Origin: Mytilus trossulus
Taxonomy: Eukaryota > Mollusca > Bivalvia > Mytilida > Mytilidae
Direction: 5' to 3'
Assembly (NCBI RefSeq): GCF_036588685.1
Contig: NC_086374.1
Coordinates: 27,582,886 to 27,646,885 of the forward strand
DNA length: 64,000 nucleotides
Shown here: positions 1 to 12,951 of the stretch, piece after piece
Layout of the letters: every line of letters starts with the position of its first letter
Numbering within the stretch: position 1 is the stretch's first letter
Program-made: the position numbers and the translations under genes
The notes under the pieces: generated by a model
What the model was told of the DNA's origin: nothing
Database searches by the model: none
What the model saw: the letters and a program-made list of their open reading frames with translations, nothing else

Positions 1-2990
1 TAATGTGAATAGAAAATGGAAAATCGTATCTTTTATCAAAAATTTTGGTATTAAGCTTCCGGTTAAAGATATAGATATCAAGATCCAGGATAGGGAAGTG
101 TTCATTGTTAGTATTGACTTTTTTCAACATCTACATCTATACTATTGATCTGCAGTAGAAATCCATACGTGACGCAGATACTGCTGTATGTACAAACGTC
201 AACTTGTGTGCTCAGTATTTACAAAGGGGACAAGGGGGTCCCAATAACAGCAAAACAGCAAATTGATTTGGCTCATAACAGATAAGGAATTAAAATGGAC
301 AAAAACAGATAACAGTAAATGAAATATTAAAATGATTTCGGTCTTCACAGTGTGGTAACGGAACTGTACGGTTTTCTATTAATTTTGTCATTCGGGAGAC
401 TGTCAAGCGGTGCTCCGACATTCGAAAAATAACAAGTTGCTTGATGGAAACTTTGACGAACTCTTATGTTCCTATATAACGTTTCTGCTTCAAGTTTTGA
501 TAGCTAAAACATTCTTTATGTAAATATGAACCAATAAAATAATAAGAAAGATATATGCATCAAAACGTTTTCCTAAGAATGGTGGAGCTCCGTGTAAAAC
601 GATCAAAATTGTCACACAACAGCGATAAAAAATTTCAAATATAAACATTCAAAAAATCAATGTTTGCTACCTGGATTTTCACATGTACCTTTTCTGATAT
701 ATAGTCTTACCTGTTTGAAAGTTTCAAAGCCATTGTCCCAGTAGAAATCCAAATATATTCATTTTCTCCATGTCGGATATTTTTATTGACTGTACAATCG
801 CTCAGATTTTATGTTATTAAGTTAAGGGATTTTATGCATTAGAAAAAGGTCGTATTTTCTAGTTTTCAAAAATAACTCAGCAGTTGTCATGAAACGTTGG
901 AGTATTGCTTATATATATTGACTGCTCCCTTAGTTGCTAATACACAAAATGACCTAAAAGAGTTTGAATATTCTGACTTTTTCTAAATGACCATCTAATG
1001 AGGTGTGTGAATTTTTCTTAATATGACTATGAGGCAAAGTGGTATATAGGGTAGAAAAATCAAAAGCACCAATTATAAGCATGCAATTTATTAAGTACTT
1101 CGAACGAATTTTGAAACTCCAAAAGCAATTTATTCCACTATTTTCAAAGGCCTTATTTGAACAATTTTTTTCAGCCGACGTTTTTGATTTTACCTAGTGC
1201 ACTAGTAAGTAGAATACATAGTTTAGTAGGGAAACAACGGCTTGAAATAAGTCTTTGTTTGGAATGAGTTATGTGCAGCTTTGGACCCAAGTACATGGTT
1301 GGAACTTTCATTGTACAATGCATTTGGTTCTGCTTTGAAAAGAATCACAGAGCTGAGTCTATGTATCATATTATGTAAAAGGTTAAGTGGTTGTTAGGAC
1401 CTAGTTCTTAATTGAGATCCTTGTCAGATATTCCTGGCCATATGTTTTCCTTTTTGTCATATTAAGAATAGTTTTAATTTAATATGTTCGTACGGGAAAC
1501 AAGGAACATTATTCTCATACAAAAAATTAAGATAATTCTAAATACACATTCATAAAAAATATGGAATTTATTACAAAGAATAATCATGATATATACTTGA
1601 ATTGTCCTGGACCTCACTTCTGTGATGGGTACATGTTAATGGAATCCTTCTCTGAATACGGGACAAACATATTAGTAGTGGTAGACCCCAATGTCCAATG
1701 ATCTTCAATTTATAAATTAACGAATATTGACTGTAAAAAAATGCTAACATTCCAATTTTAAATAACAGTTAGCAGCAACTACATTATCACAATAACAGAT
1801 ATAAAAAAAACTAAAAGCCCAATAACAGCTAACAAAGAATAAGACAATAAAAGCTTAAAGCAAATATATTTTCAAAATAACAAATAACAAAGAATTAAAT
1901 TGCCCCATAACAGCATAACAGTTAAACCCATTGCCCCCCAAGTGCAATTAAATTGGATTAAAAACAGGTGGTTCCTGTTAACAGCTGCAGTCTCCGAAGA
2001 TTAAAGTCAATTTGGCAGGATAAATCTCTTTTTGTACATACTGAAGTCCAAGTAAAAACCGACGAACGTAGTATTCGAAGGCATAAACGAAAATTGTATT
2101 TTGAATCGATTTACACTGACTAGAAACAATTAAAAAAAATAGCTCCACAGAGTTTTATGGTGAAAATAAATAATTTATTTAATTAAATAATTTCAAGCAA
2201 AATTATGACATAAAGCACATATGAAATATTAAAGAGCAAAGATGAAAACTTAAAATCCCACGGCGAAATTAAAAAAAAATATATGAATATAAAATTAAAT
2301 AAGTAGCACTGCTACAAAAGGTAGTAACTGTATGGGTGTCTTTCACCATCTTGGATTGTAAATTAGAGGGAATCTTAGGCCCAAATTTTAAATCAAGTTA
2401 GCAAACTTTGATGCAAAAATGCAGATAACTATTATACATTTTTTTTTTAAACAAATTAATTATATTTCATCTTATAAATATTGATCTTTTGCAAACATAG
2501 ATTGGTTTTGCTTGATTTTTTTAAAATGTTTTCTTAATTGGGCATATTAAGGGTGGGCAACTCTAAAATAGTGCATTTTGTGAAGGAAACTACATGAAAT
2601 ATTGCTATTATAATATATATTATCCAGAAAAACGTATGGTGACCCTTTTGTTTCCTTTAATATTCTCAAAGAATGTTCTTAGAGCTATCTTCTCGTATTT
2701 TATTTTACATTTCTATAGTTTAGTTTAGCTTCTTAATATGACATAATGATGTTTTTTCCTGATCAAAATGTGTACCTTGAGGCTTTTTATTTCATTATAT
2801 TTTTAACAAACCACCGTAGGCACTACGTTTTGGTTAAGAATGACCACACTCTATCATTTTTAATTTATATTTAAAATTGCTTATCTGTTAGCTCAAGTAC
2901 TGCTTGCGCTCGAGGAATCTATCCTTTATTCAACAAAACGTTAGCCGACGAACAAAAACCGGAAGTTATTGCAAGAGGTCAAGGTCATTA
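1..2990. other. Upstream region, AT-rich, no gene seen
   Basis: I see no convincing exon. Two stretches, about 230-330 and 1760-1935, are built from loose ATAACAG-type words and belong to one dispersed low-complexity repeat family. The COQ10 promoter should lie just left of 2998; no TATA box is distinctive. Confidence 0.5.
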
Positions 2991-2997
2991 ATTATGA

Positions 2998-3083
2998 ATG
3001 GCAACTTTACGAAACCTGACTCGACCAGGGACAATATTTTGCCGAGTATTTAGGCAAATTAAGAGAGAAAGTAATTTAGATAA
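2998..3083 (+). CDS. COQ10: COQ10 exon 1 (mitochondrial presequence)
   Basis: This exon encodes residues 1-28 and two bases of codon 29, then a GTATGT donor at 3084. A nearer GTAATT at 3071 would leave the wrong phase for exon 2. There is no conserved domain here; identification rests on the basic amphipathic-type leader and the exact phase match. Confidence 0.75.
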
Positions 3084-6000
3084 GTATGTAAAAAAATAGT
3101 ATTTATAATAGACATCTTTTGATAAGTAATGAATTAAAATGAATAATCAGAATTGTTTCAGAAAAGTTATTATAAATCCTGTATTCATTTCATTTTTATT
3201 TTTTTCTCAATAATTTGTTAAAGATTTACATAATAAACTAAGTTCAAAACTAAAAATAAAATCTTTAAGCATTTTAAAAGCAGCAAATTTCAATAAAAGT
3301 ATAATCTGAAAAGTCTCATGGAACTAGAATACAATTGTAAACTGTCAGATACTGAGATAGTAAAATTCTGAGTTATTTGTATAACTAAACATGTAACTCC
3401 ATACACCTTATGGTTAATCCCGGCTGACCCGGCTGCTTGAACTTTTGACCCATACAACAATCACTTATCCATTGTGGCATCAGATATTTTGTTTTATGAC
3501 ATCAACATTTTACGGGAACTTGTGTGATATCTAGTAATGACGGTCAAATAGCGATAAGGTGTATTCTTTAGCTGTTCTCAGAATCTTTATGTAAAATACA
3601 TAAACCCTTTTATAATTATTTTAACCCAATTTCTCCCAAACTCTTAAACTGCACATGAATCAGTGACTGTGCTGGGCTTCTCCTATATTGCAAATTTTGA
3701 TTTTCTAAAAGAGGGACGAAAGATACATGTACCAGAAGGAGAGTCAAACTCATAGATAGAAATAAATGCCATGGCGAAAAATAAAAAGAATTGATAGAAA
3801 ATAAACGCCATGGCTTAAATAAAAAGACAAACAGACAAATGATAGTACAGTCCTAGACACAACATAGAAAACTTAAGACTAAGCAACATGAATCCCACCA
3901 AAAACTTGGGGTGATCTCAAGTGCTCAGGTTCATCAAAATGTGGCTGCTGACAGATGACAATAATGCCAACAATTTCCCATGTCATTTATTTTTGTTCCA
4001 ATGATAATCAAGATGATAAACATTTTTAAATAGCCTGTTTCATTATATTTATTTCACTTATGTGTTTTTAACTTGGGCAAACAAAAAAATACATGTTTGT
4101 TTCCCCTCCCCTCAATGAGTATATTTTTTTGTAGAACTGCAGTTTTAGCCTGCTACCCAACAATACCATGTTTCAGCCATGATGATATATGCCTCACACA
4201 ACAAAGATGTTTGTTTCAACTACCAAAGTTACCAGGCACCTCCACTAACAAGAGGAAAGACTATTCAGAGAGGAGACTGCTAGGGTAAATCATTATAACC
4301 AGTAAAAATGTTATAAAAAAAACAACACTCGCACAAGTTTTGACACGTTAGAAAACAGCTAAAGAGTAATTAGATATGATAATAATGGTGAGTTTTGCAA
4401 CACATCATAATTTTATAAACTGGTTACCTTTAAAGCTGAAATAGTTTAATAATACATACATATTAATACCTTTTATTAATAATTGGCAATTGTATTTGCT
4501 GATTAGTTTTAAATAAAAAAGGGATAGTATACCTGTATTCTCATGGAATATGGTTTCTGTATAACATTAACATGATTAGTTCTGAGCTTTATCACATCTG
4601 TCAGGTGTGAGGAACACATGTTAATAGGGCCAGCTGAAGGATGCCTCTGGGTGCAGGAATATCTCGTTACTTTGAAGACCTGTTGGTGACCTTCTGCTGT
4701 TGTTTTTTCTATGGTCGGGTTGTTGTCTCTTTGATACATTCCCCATTTCCAATCTCAATTTTATTCATAACAAGTGAAAATTGGATATTGCTTGATATCA
4801 ATTTGAGTTATTTAATTTCAATATATAATAATAAATGAGCCTTCGTCAAGTTTGTTATTTCTATTACCATGATTACTAATACATTCTGTATGCTGTCATT
4901 TGTCCTTTACATGTGTCATTCTTTAACATCAGACATTTTAAGGCTTTGTGTACCCCTCAGAATGTAATAAAATTTGTCATAAAGAAGATTGTCAGATGAA
5001 AAGTATGAGTGTTTTGTATTTTATTGAAGAAATCACATATATGTCCCTTGCAATGAATGAAATGTACATGTTTTCCTGTTTGAATGGTTTTACACACTAG
5101 TAATTTTGGGGCCCTTTATAGCTTGTTGTTCGGTGTGAGCCAAGGCTCCGTGTTGAAGGCCGTACTTTAACCTATAATGGTTTAATTTTTAAATTGTTAT
5201 TTGGATGGAGAGTTGTCTCATTGGCACTCACACCACATCTTCCTATATCTATGACCTAAAGAATAGCTAAAGGAAATGCTGTAATATCATCTTTATATGG
5301 ATAACCCAATCAAATAAACAGGTTTTTTTTTGGTATCACATTCTGTGCAGTGTGATAGGAAAATAAAGAAATGAAAACCATTAGCCAATATCCTGCAGAG
5401 GCATTAATAATAGGATTAATAAGAGGGCCCTTAGGATGATTATATTTTACTCAAATGGCAGTCATATTAGCGTAAAAGCATTTCTTAACAAAAATAAAAG
5501 CCAATTGGCAACCTAAACACAATGGAATGACCAACATTTTTTCGAAACAAAATGAATTTTGGACTTAATCGCAGTCTGACTATTTCTGACATTTCAGTTT
5601 AGGACATATCTGGCTATTTGTCTGTTTCTGTAACCCTGAGAACAGCAAGTCTATTATATTTAGTTAAAATTTACAGTGATGTCAAAATCAAAATGGGACA
5701 AATACATGAAATATACTATAAATCAGGACAGAAAAACATATTGAAGAATTTTGTAGAAGACTGGAAAGAATATTGAAATAAATACATTTTATTTTGAAAA
5801 TTATTGGGATTGTTGAAACATAGTAAAAAATGCAAAATTAGTTATCATGATTTCTTTGAATACTTTTAACAAGTAATGCTTCCAAAATCTATAAGCAGTT
5901 AAACCAAATCTGATTAACTTTTTACAATAATAAAAACATCAGAAAAAAATCTGAAAGTACAGCATTATAATTTTCATTATATTTTAAAGGTATTCCATGG

Positions 6001-9000
6001 AACAGATGTATGAGATTGTTGCTGATGTTGAAAAGTATACAGAATTTGTTCCTTGGTGTACCCAGTCAACAGTATTCAACAGTAAACCAGGAAGTTTTAA
6101 ATGCAAGATGGAAGTAGGGTTTCCTCCCTTGAGTGAAAAATACACTTCCTGTGTTACAGTTGCTAAACCAAACCTTGTAAAGGTTAGTATTGTGATACTT
6201 GACATAAAAATAAAACAAAATAATACTATAAATTTGAACGGTTTTAAGTTACTAATTTTTTGGGTCCTTTATAGCTTGCGGTTCGGTGTGAGTCAATGCT
6301 CTGTGTTGAAGGCCGTACCTAGACCTATAATGGTTTACTTTAACAAATTGTTATTTATTTCCACATTTGTGAAACCATTTATTTTCTGTCTGACATGTAT
6401 AGATGGTAGACTGCTACTAACCTGTAAGGCCAGCTAATTTGATTCCTTGTTCGACGGACCTGCCCGCACCTATTTTTTTCAAAACAGAATTTTTTTATTT
6501 TTTTTGTAATTCCCACTTCCTGCATCCGAAAATGTAATCATGTCCATTTCCAGCACCATTGTTTAAGTAAATATTATAAAAAGATATCAACATTTGTTTT
6601 AAAATCACAGTCTAACCTGTATATAACGACTTTAAACATAAAACCACCCCACCGCAAGGTGTAAATATCTGTGAGAATATTTGTTTCAGCATGAAACCTA
6701 TTTATCCAAAGAGGGAGTGCTCCGATATAAATTTATAACAGCGCGGAAATACCTGTTAAGAACAAACAACTGGTTTCTTTCCCCCTTACTTATATTCCCT
6801 ATCAAAACATGTTCGTTGTTAGAATAAAGTACAAAGAACTTCTGAAGGATTTGCCTTCAACTGCAATTATATTGTATGCTGGCGAAACAAAACTATCTAT
6901 AGCCACTGCATGTTTATGCACCTGTCCTGATTGATTCAGGGGCCTGTCGTTCAGCAGTTATCGTTTGTTGATGTTGTTCATAATTGGTATTTTCCTGTTT
7001 GGATATATATAAATTAGACCGTTGGTTTTCCTGTTCGAATTGTGTATGCTTATAATTTTGGGGTCCTTTATAGCTTGCTGTTTGGTCTGTATCAAAGCCC
7101 TGTGTAAAAGGCCGTACTTTGACCTGTGTTTGTTATAATCAGGTTGAGAACAACCCTCCATCAGATAAGGTTTTTTTTATTGATGTAGAAAAGAAAATAG
7201 AAATACCAAGGATTTGTATAGTTCTTCTATACAAAACCTTTGAAAACTTTTGTACTAAAAAAGAGGAGAGTTACATCATATTTTAAACAACTTTTTCTAA
7301 AAGAGGGGTCCACTTGTTTTGAATAATATTAAACTGTTGAAGTAAATGTGTTAATATGGTTTAAGTCCAGGAATATTACAAAATTCTTGGACATACTTTG
7401 ACCATTTAATACCAGATAGATATATAGTTCTTTGAGAAAATATGAGATCTTTTATACAACATTTGTACAAACAAATATATTATAACTGATATTGATCCCT
7501 CATAAAACATGTAAAAGGGATATTTTTAACATTGAGGGGTTGCCCCCAAACTGATTATGACTTGAATTGATAATTCTCTCATTGTCAGTCACACACACAT
7601 AGACCAGATTTAACTATTTCTTGGTGAACAGGGAAAAAATACATCAGAAATTTAAGAAATGTCATGGTACAAGTGATAAATCAAGTTTTAATATTGTCAA
7701 AATTTACTTTTTAATGTTTACAAAAAAAAAATATATAATCGCTCGCCTTTACTTTTCAGGCTTCGCCTCAAAAATTTGCATATTAGATATTTTTTTATTA
7801 AAATTTTCGAATCGCGGAAATACCTGTTAAGAACAAACAACTGGTTTCTTTCCCCCTTACTTATATTCCCTATCAAAACATGTTCGTTGTTAGAATAAAG
7901 TACAAAGAACTTCTGAAGGATTTGCCTTCAACTGCAATTATATTGTATGCTGGCGAAACAAAACTATCTATAGCCACTGCATGTTTATGCACCTGTCCTG
8001 ATTGATTCAGGGGCCTGTCGTTCAGCAGTTATCGTTTGTTGATGTTGTTCATAATTGGTATTTTCCTGTTTGGATATATATAAATTAGACCGTTGGTTTT
8101 CCTGTTCGAATTGTGTATGCTTATAATTTTGGGGTCCTTTATAGCTTGCTGTTTGGTCTGTATCAAAGCCCTGTGTAAAAGGCCGTACTTTGACCTGTGT
8201 TTGTTATAATCAGGTTGAGAACAACCCTCCATCAGATAAGGGTTTTTTTATTGATGTAGAAAAGAAAATAGAAATACCAAGGATTTGTATAGTTCTTCTA
8301 TACAAAACCTTTGAAAACTTTTGTACTAAAAAAGAGGAGAGTTACATCATATTTTAAACAACTTTTTCTAAAAGAGGGGTCCACTTGTTTTGAATAATAT
8401 TAAACTGTTGAAGTAAATGTGTTAATATGGTTTAAGTCCAGGAATATTACAAAATTCTTGGACATACTTTGACCATTTAATACCAGATAGATATATAGTT
8501 CTTTGAGAAAATATGAGATCTTTTATACAACATTTGTACAAACAAATATATTATAACTGATATTGATCCCTCATAAAACATGTAAAAGGGATATTTTTAA
8601 CATTGAGGGGTTGCCCCCAAACTGATTATGACTTGAATTGATAATTCTCTCATTGTCAGTCACACACACATAGACCAGATTTAACTATTTCTTGGTGAAC
8701 AGGGAAAAAATACATCAGAAATTTAAGAAATGTCATGGTACAAGTGATAAATCAAGTTTTAATATTGTCAAAATTTACTTTTTAATGTTTACAAAAAAAA
8801 AATATATAATCGCTCGCCTTTACTTTTCAGGCTTCGCCTCAAAAATTTGCATATTAGATATTTTTTTATTAAAATTTTCGAATCGCTTGCTCGCCCCATA
8901 TTTTGTGGTCCAAAAATTTGTAGAACAAGAAATTAAATTGGTGTGGCCTAACCATCATTTTAAACTTTCATATTAATGCAGAAACGTTTTTGTTTCAGTC

Positions 9001-10300
9001 TGAGTGTACTGATGGTAGATTGTTTAATCATTTACTAACAATATGGCAGTTTAGTCCTGGCGTACCTGATATTCCCAATACCTGTGTACTAGATTTCTCT
9101 GTAAGTAAAAATTTATTATAACATAGCTGAATCTATTGTTTTATTGATTTTTTGGTAGTTCTGTTTCTGGAGTGTTCAGCAATTTACTATAATGATCTAG
9201 ATGAAAACAATTATAACCAAAATTAACGGAATACATCAGCGTTCTTCAGGGGTGTACTGAATTATTGAAAAGACGTAGCGTAGAAAAACAGAATCACAAG
9301 AAATAGATGGATTTTTGTTTTATTTGTTGTTGTAAAATTTGGAATGTTTTCAACACTGAATTGGTGGAACAATATTTCACTTCTTTGTGTCAAAACTTTG
9401 GGGTTTCACATCTTGGCCATGATGCTATTTTCATATCCATACCAGACATAGGTCCAGATGTTTTTGTAATATTTAATGAATGGCTATTATTTATTTTGAT
9501 TTTTTTGAAATATAAAATTAATTTTTGACTCTTCACATTGAATAATCCGCAAATGTAAAATGTGTAGAGTCAAAAACTTATTTTATGGTTCAATAAATTC
9601 AAAATAAATTATTGCCTTTCATTATGAATAAATTTCTATAAAAAATAAGGCTCAAAGAACTTTTTATATTACTGGTATTTATATTAACAATAACAACGTA
9701 CACTACACATGTTGGCATACAAATACACGTCTGAGTGGGTGTGTTGCCATAAAAATTGACAACGTTGAAATAAAATTAATACTTTTAACCAATCATAATA
9801 CACCAAATTTATTTATTTACTTTTATTTTTCATAATTCTTTGAATAACTTTGTGATACACATTTACGCAACCATTAGCTGAACAGCACCTTATTTAAAAA
9901 AGAAATCTTTTGATATATAAATTAACTAAGTTTTTGACATACAAGATGCTGAAATTTAAAGGCCTGAAAAAAAACCCAGAAAAACAATTCTGAATTTAGG
10001 AATAATAATAAATTCATATTGGTTTACATACTGTAAATATTTAGGTGTTTGTTGTAAGGATTTCTTTAATTCTTAGACATGTTTGTGCACATTTCTCTGT
10101 TTCTCATCCTTATAATAAATTTACTCTTTTTTCAGGTGTCATTTGAGTTTAGACATGCTCTACACTCTCAGTTATCTGCAGTTTTCTTTGATACAGTTGT
10201 GAAAGAGATGGTGAACTCTTTTCTTAAACGAGCTAAGCAAAAATTTGGAGCTCCATCTATACGAGCTCAAAAACCCAAAGTCCTAATCTACAATAGTTAA
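2998..10300 (+). CDS. COQ10: COQ10 coenzyme Q-binding protein, 5 exons, 231 aa
   Basis: COQ10 is a mitochondrial START/polyketide-cyclase-fold protein that binds coenzyme Q and supports its biosynthesis and use in respiration. Exons 2998-3083, 4135-4284, 5990-6182, 8999-9100 and 10136-10300 join in phase (696 nt, 231 codons plus stop), close to the human paralogues (about 240 aa). Residues 1-29 ([16 protein letters not shown]...) are Arg-rich with no acidic residue before Glu24, as expected for a mitochondrial presequence. The family signature [14 protein letters not shown] spans residues 68-81, across the exon 2/3 junction. It is followed by [27 protein letters not shown] and [18 protein letters not shown]. 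An ATG four bases earlier (2994) is in another frame and reaches a stop at once, so 2998 is the start. The first exon rests on the presequence and phase fit and is the least certain. Terminal exons are duplicated downstream. Confidence 0.93.
3466..3590 (+). repeat. Dispersed repeat (catcagatattttg family)
   Basis: The stretch with 'catcagatattttgttttatgac', 'acgggaacttgtgtgat' and 'gataaggt' recurs in the same orientation at about 49805-49910, where it is diverged. It lies in COQ10 intron 1. Confidence 0.6.
3711..3945 (-). mobile_element. 3' tail of a mussel RT retroelement, fragment
   Basis: Read on the minus strand this matches the sequence after the RT remnant at 62095-62815: 'gatcaccc..agtttttgg', 'ttgtgtc', 'gccatggcg', 'gtcagtttattttctat'. 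A short internal duplication repeats the 'gccatggc' part. It lies in COQ10 intron 1. Confidence 0.65.
4135..4284 (+). CDS. COQ10: COQ10 exon 2
   Basis: The acceptor is a T-run followed by GTAG and the donor is GTAAAT at 4285. The exon encodes residues 29-79, ending in [13 protein letters not shown], the highly conserved entry to the START fold. Its upstream half ([13 protein letters not shown]) resembles the linker seen in COQ10 proteins. An acceptor a few bases further in cannot be fully excluded. Confidence 0.85.
4511..4770 (+). repeat. Dispersed repeat (gaaggatgcctc / ggtcgggttgttgtc)
   Basis: It contains 'gaaggatgcctctgggtgca', 'gaagacctgttggtgacctt' and 'ggtcgggttgttgtctcttt', then 'ccccatttcc'. 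Related sequence is at 61940-62085 (plus) and 55300-55400 (minus). ORFs on both strands here are incidental. Known to me as a very common mytilid repeat. Confidence 0.7.
5100..5260 (+). repeat. Dispersed repeat (ggccgtac / gttgtctcattggca)
   Basis: It carries 'ctttatagcttgttgttcgg', 'gaaggccgtac' and 'gttgtctcattggcactcac'. Other copies are at 6255-6345, within both 1,071-bp units, 17440-17620 (minus), 26110-26165 (minus), 30725-30825, 58020-58290 (minus), 58995-59180 (minus) and 59225-59590. It is in COQ10 intron 2. Confidence 0.75.
5990..6182 (+). CDS. COQ10: COQ10 exon 3
   Basis: This exon encodes residues 80-143, [16 protein letters not shown] through VAKPNLVK, the N-terminal half of the START domain including FVPWC. 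It completes the split Gly79 codon of exon 2. The donor is GTTAGT. Confidence 0.96.
6742..8883. repeat. Tandem duplication, 2 x 1,071 bp, COQ10 intron 3
   Basis: Unit 1 is 6742-7812 and unit 2 is 7813-8883. The join shares CGC with both outer edges (cgcggaaat on the left, cgcttgctc on the right), a 3-bp microhomology. The stretches compared match except T at 7171 against G at 8242. The unit carries a copy of the dispersed 'ggccgtac' repeat (about 6950-7160 and 8021-8231). It has no coding exon; short ORFs inside it are chance. Confidence 0.95.
8999..9100 (+). CDS. COQ10: COQ10 exon 4, first copy
   Basis: A polypyrimidine tract and CAG precede 34 codons: [18 protein letters not shown], then [16 protein letters not shown]. 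The donor is GTAAGT and both borders are phase 0. The exon lies inside the first unit of the 3.85-kb tandem duplication. Confidence 0.96.
10136..10300 (+). CDS. COQ10: COQ10 exon 5 (terminal), first copy
   Basis: The acceptor is TTTTTTCAG; 54 codons and a TAA follow. The exon encodes [19 protein letters not shown] and the amphipathic C-terminal helix, ending KVLIYNS. A short-intron read-through ORF in the same frame begins upstream but is not needed. Confidence 0.96.
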   Translation: MSFEFRHALHSQLSAVFFDTVVKEMVNSFLKRAKQKFGAPSIRAQKPKVLIYNS

Positions 10301-12092
10301 TGAAGGCTGAACTTAGATAACTTGGAATGATATGATCAATAATAATGTACCAGTGAATGCCAAGAAATTGTGATACTTGTATTTGTTGTTATTTGTACTA
10401 CAATATTTTAATATTGAATTAAAACTTGATTAAGATATTTAGTGATATAACATTATATAGATATTTATTGAAATTTTATAATTTTGAAAATAGATTGACC
10501 CTGCTTTTTAACATATTCTTGTAAAGAGATGTATTGTCACAGAGATGATTTTTTTTTTTATTTCTAGGAATATACATGTTAAAAGCATTGTTTTATTTTT
10601 GGTATAATTCATAGGGTGGTGTCTTTTTACAAAGGAATATGCCACTTGTTTTTAAAAGGAACATGAGATCAGCCCTTATCTAATTTTAGAGAAAATTACT
10701 TCTTAAATTATCTTTATTGTAGTATGCAGGTATTTATCATTGTTTGATCTTCCTATACATGCTATAAGCAATCTGCCCTAGAATCAATCTTTGGTGTTCA
10801 TGTGATGTTAATCCTGTCTTTCTTTCTAAATATATATATGTTGACCATTAAATGTAGGTGTAACATTTGTTTTTGATATATTGAATATGATATACATTGT
10901 AAATCAATAAGTAAAGTATCCAATTAATATTTTATAGAAACAAATATTTTTTTAATAACAATAATGCAGAAAAAAACAAACATTTTTATTAATGAACACA
11001 TCATTAAAGAGGTTTATTTGACAGGTTTTAGAATAAGATATATTGCATTTCTACTTTAAAAGTATTTAACATAAACAATAACCATTGTAACCAAGGATTA
11101 GAACTATTATAATGACATCCTTCATGGAATGCTCAGGTTTTGATTGTTATTTTAAGAAGGGTTATGTGGAAAAATAAAACAAATTACCTGATTTCTAAAG
11201 ATCTTTTTATAGTAACAAAACTATTTTTCCACCTCTCACATGTGCATTTGCTTAGAACCATGTTGATATTGTTTTTAGGTTTCCTTGATTTTTATTGGAC
11301 CTTCAAAGGATAGTTAAGAATATAACTGAAATAATTGTGTGTGAATACTGTTATATTTTTCCATTCATGAAACAATTCATTATTACAGAACACATACTAG
11401 ATAGTAACTACTTATCTTGAAGAGATGCACCCTGTTCCGTGTTTATTAAATGGTGAATTCATTAATGGAATGTATAGTTAAAAATTACAAAAGCAACTGC
11501 ATTGATGTCTGTGTCATGGCTTTAAGAATTAAGATTTCAATGAAAATGATTTCAGTTTCTAGTATATGTTAATATATTATTTATTTTCATTAATTTGGAA
11601 GACGGTTGTTGAACAGATTGTCATTGGTGCTTTAAAAAAGTTCTGTACTGTAGTTGTTTTTTTGTCACTTCATCAATTGATATGAAAGTAACAGCAGCTT
11701 TGTTTTGTTTAAGTTTTATTAAATTTGATAAACTGTATATCAACTGAGAGACTTTAGTTATTGTTATGCATTGCAATAAACTCTGTATATCAACTGAGAA
11801 ATTTAAGTTATTGTTATGCATTGCATGTCAGTTATTATACCTCAACTAACTAGGATCATGGTGAGCTATTGCCATACCAGGGTTTCCTCTGGGGTACTAA
11901 AAGTTTGTCAACACTGTGTCTACCGTAGTTTGTTTTAAGATTTTCTTTTTGCATACAAATCAAAATGAGTTTACAACATTGTTTAAATAGCCTTATATCC
12001 TATTTTTATGAGCTCACTTGCCTGACCAGACCTCTAGTAGTCTGGTCTTTTGAGAGCTTGATGTGTGGTACATGTATAACCACTTGTCTATT
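10301..12092 (+). other. COQ10: COQ10 3' UTR and downstream flank
   Basis: AT-rich sequence with no further exon. Several AATAAA words are present (for example near 11174 and 11773), so the polyadenylation site cannot be fixed. The stretch is repeated at 14152-15943. Confidence 0.5.
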
Positions 12093-12849
12093 GTTTTTTT
12101 ATTGATGTAGAAAAGAAAATAGAAATACCAAGGATTTGTATAGTTCTTCTATACAAAACCTTTGAAAACTTTTGTACTAAAAAAGAGGAGAGTTACATCA
12201 TATTTTAAACAACTTTTTCTAAAAGAGGGGTCCACTTGTTTTGAATAATATTAAACTGTTGAAGTAAATGTGTTAATATGGTTTAAGTCCAGGAATATTA
12301 CAAAATTCTTGGACATACTTTGACCATTTAATACCAGATAGATATATAGTTCTTTGAGAAAATATGAGATCTTTTATACAACATTTGTACAAACAAATAT
12401 ATTATAACTGATATTGATCCCTCATAAAACATGTAAAAGGGATATTTTTAACATTGAGGGGTTGCCCCCAAACTGATTATGACTTGAATTGATAATTCTC
12501 TCATTGTCAGTCACACACACATAGACCAGATTTAACTATTTCTTGGTGAACAGGGAAAAAATACATCAGAAATTTAAGAAATGTCATGGTACAAGTGATA
12601 AATCAAGTTTTAATATTGTCAAAATTTACTTTTTAATGTTTACAAAAAAAAAATATATAATCGCTCGCCTTTACTTTTCAGGCTTCGCCTCAAAAATTTG
12701 CATATTAGATATTTTTTTATTAAAATTTTCGAATCGCTTGCTCGCCCCATATTTTGTGGTCCAAAAATTTGTAGAACAAGAAATTAAATTGGTGTGGCCT
12801 AACCATCATTTTAAACTTTCATATTAATGCAGAAACGTTTTTGTTTCAG

Positions 12850-12951
12850 TCTGAGTGTACTGATGGTAGATTGTTTAATCATTTACTAACAATATGGCAG
12901 TTTAGTCCTGGCGTACCTGATATTCCCAATACCTGTGTACTAGATTTCTCT
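12850..12951 (+). CDS. COQ10: COQ10 exon 4, duplicated copy
   Basis: This is the 8999-9100 exon shifted by 3,851 bp, with the same splice sites and coding capacity. It lies downstream of the first COQ10 stop codon, so it could be used only if splicing skips exons 4 and 5 or if transcription reads through. It is intact, not a pseudogene by sequence. Confidence 0.85.
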
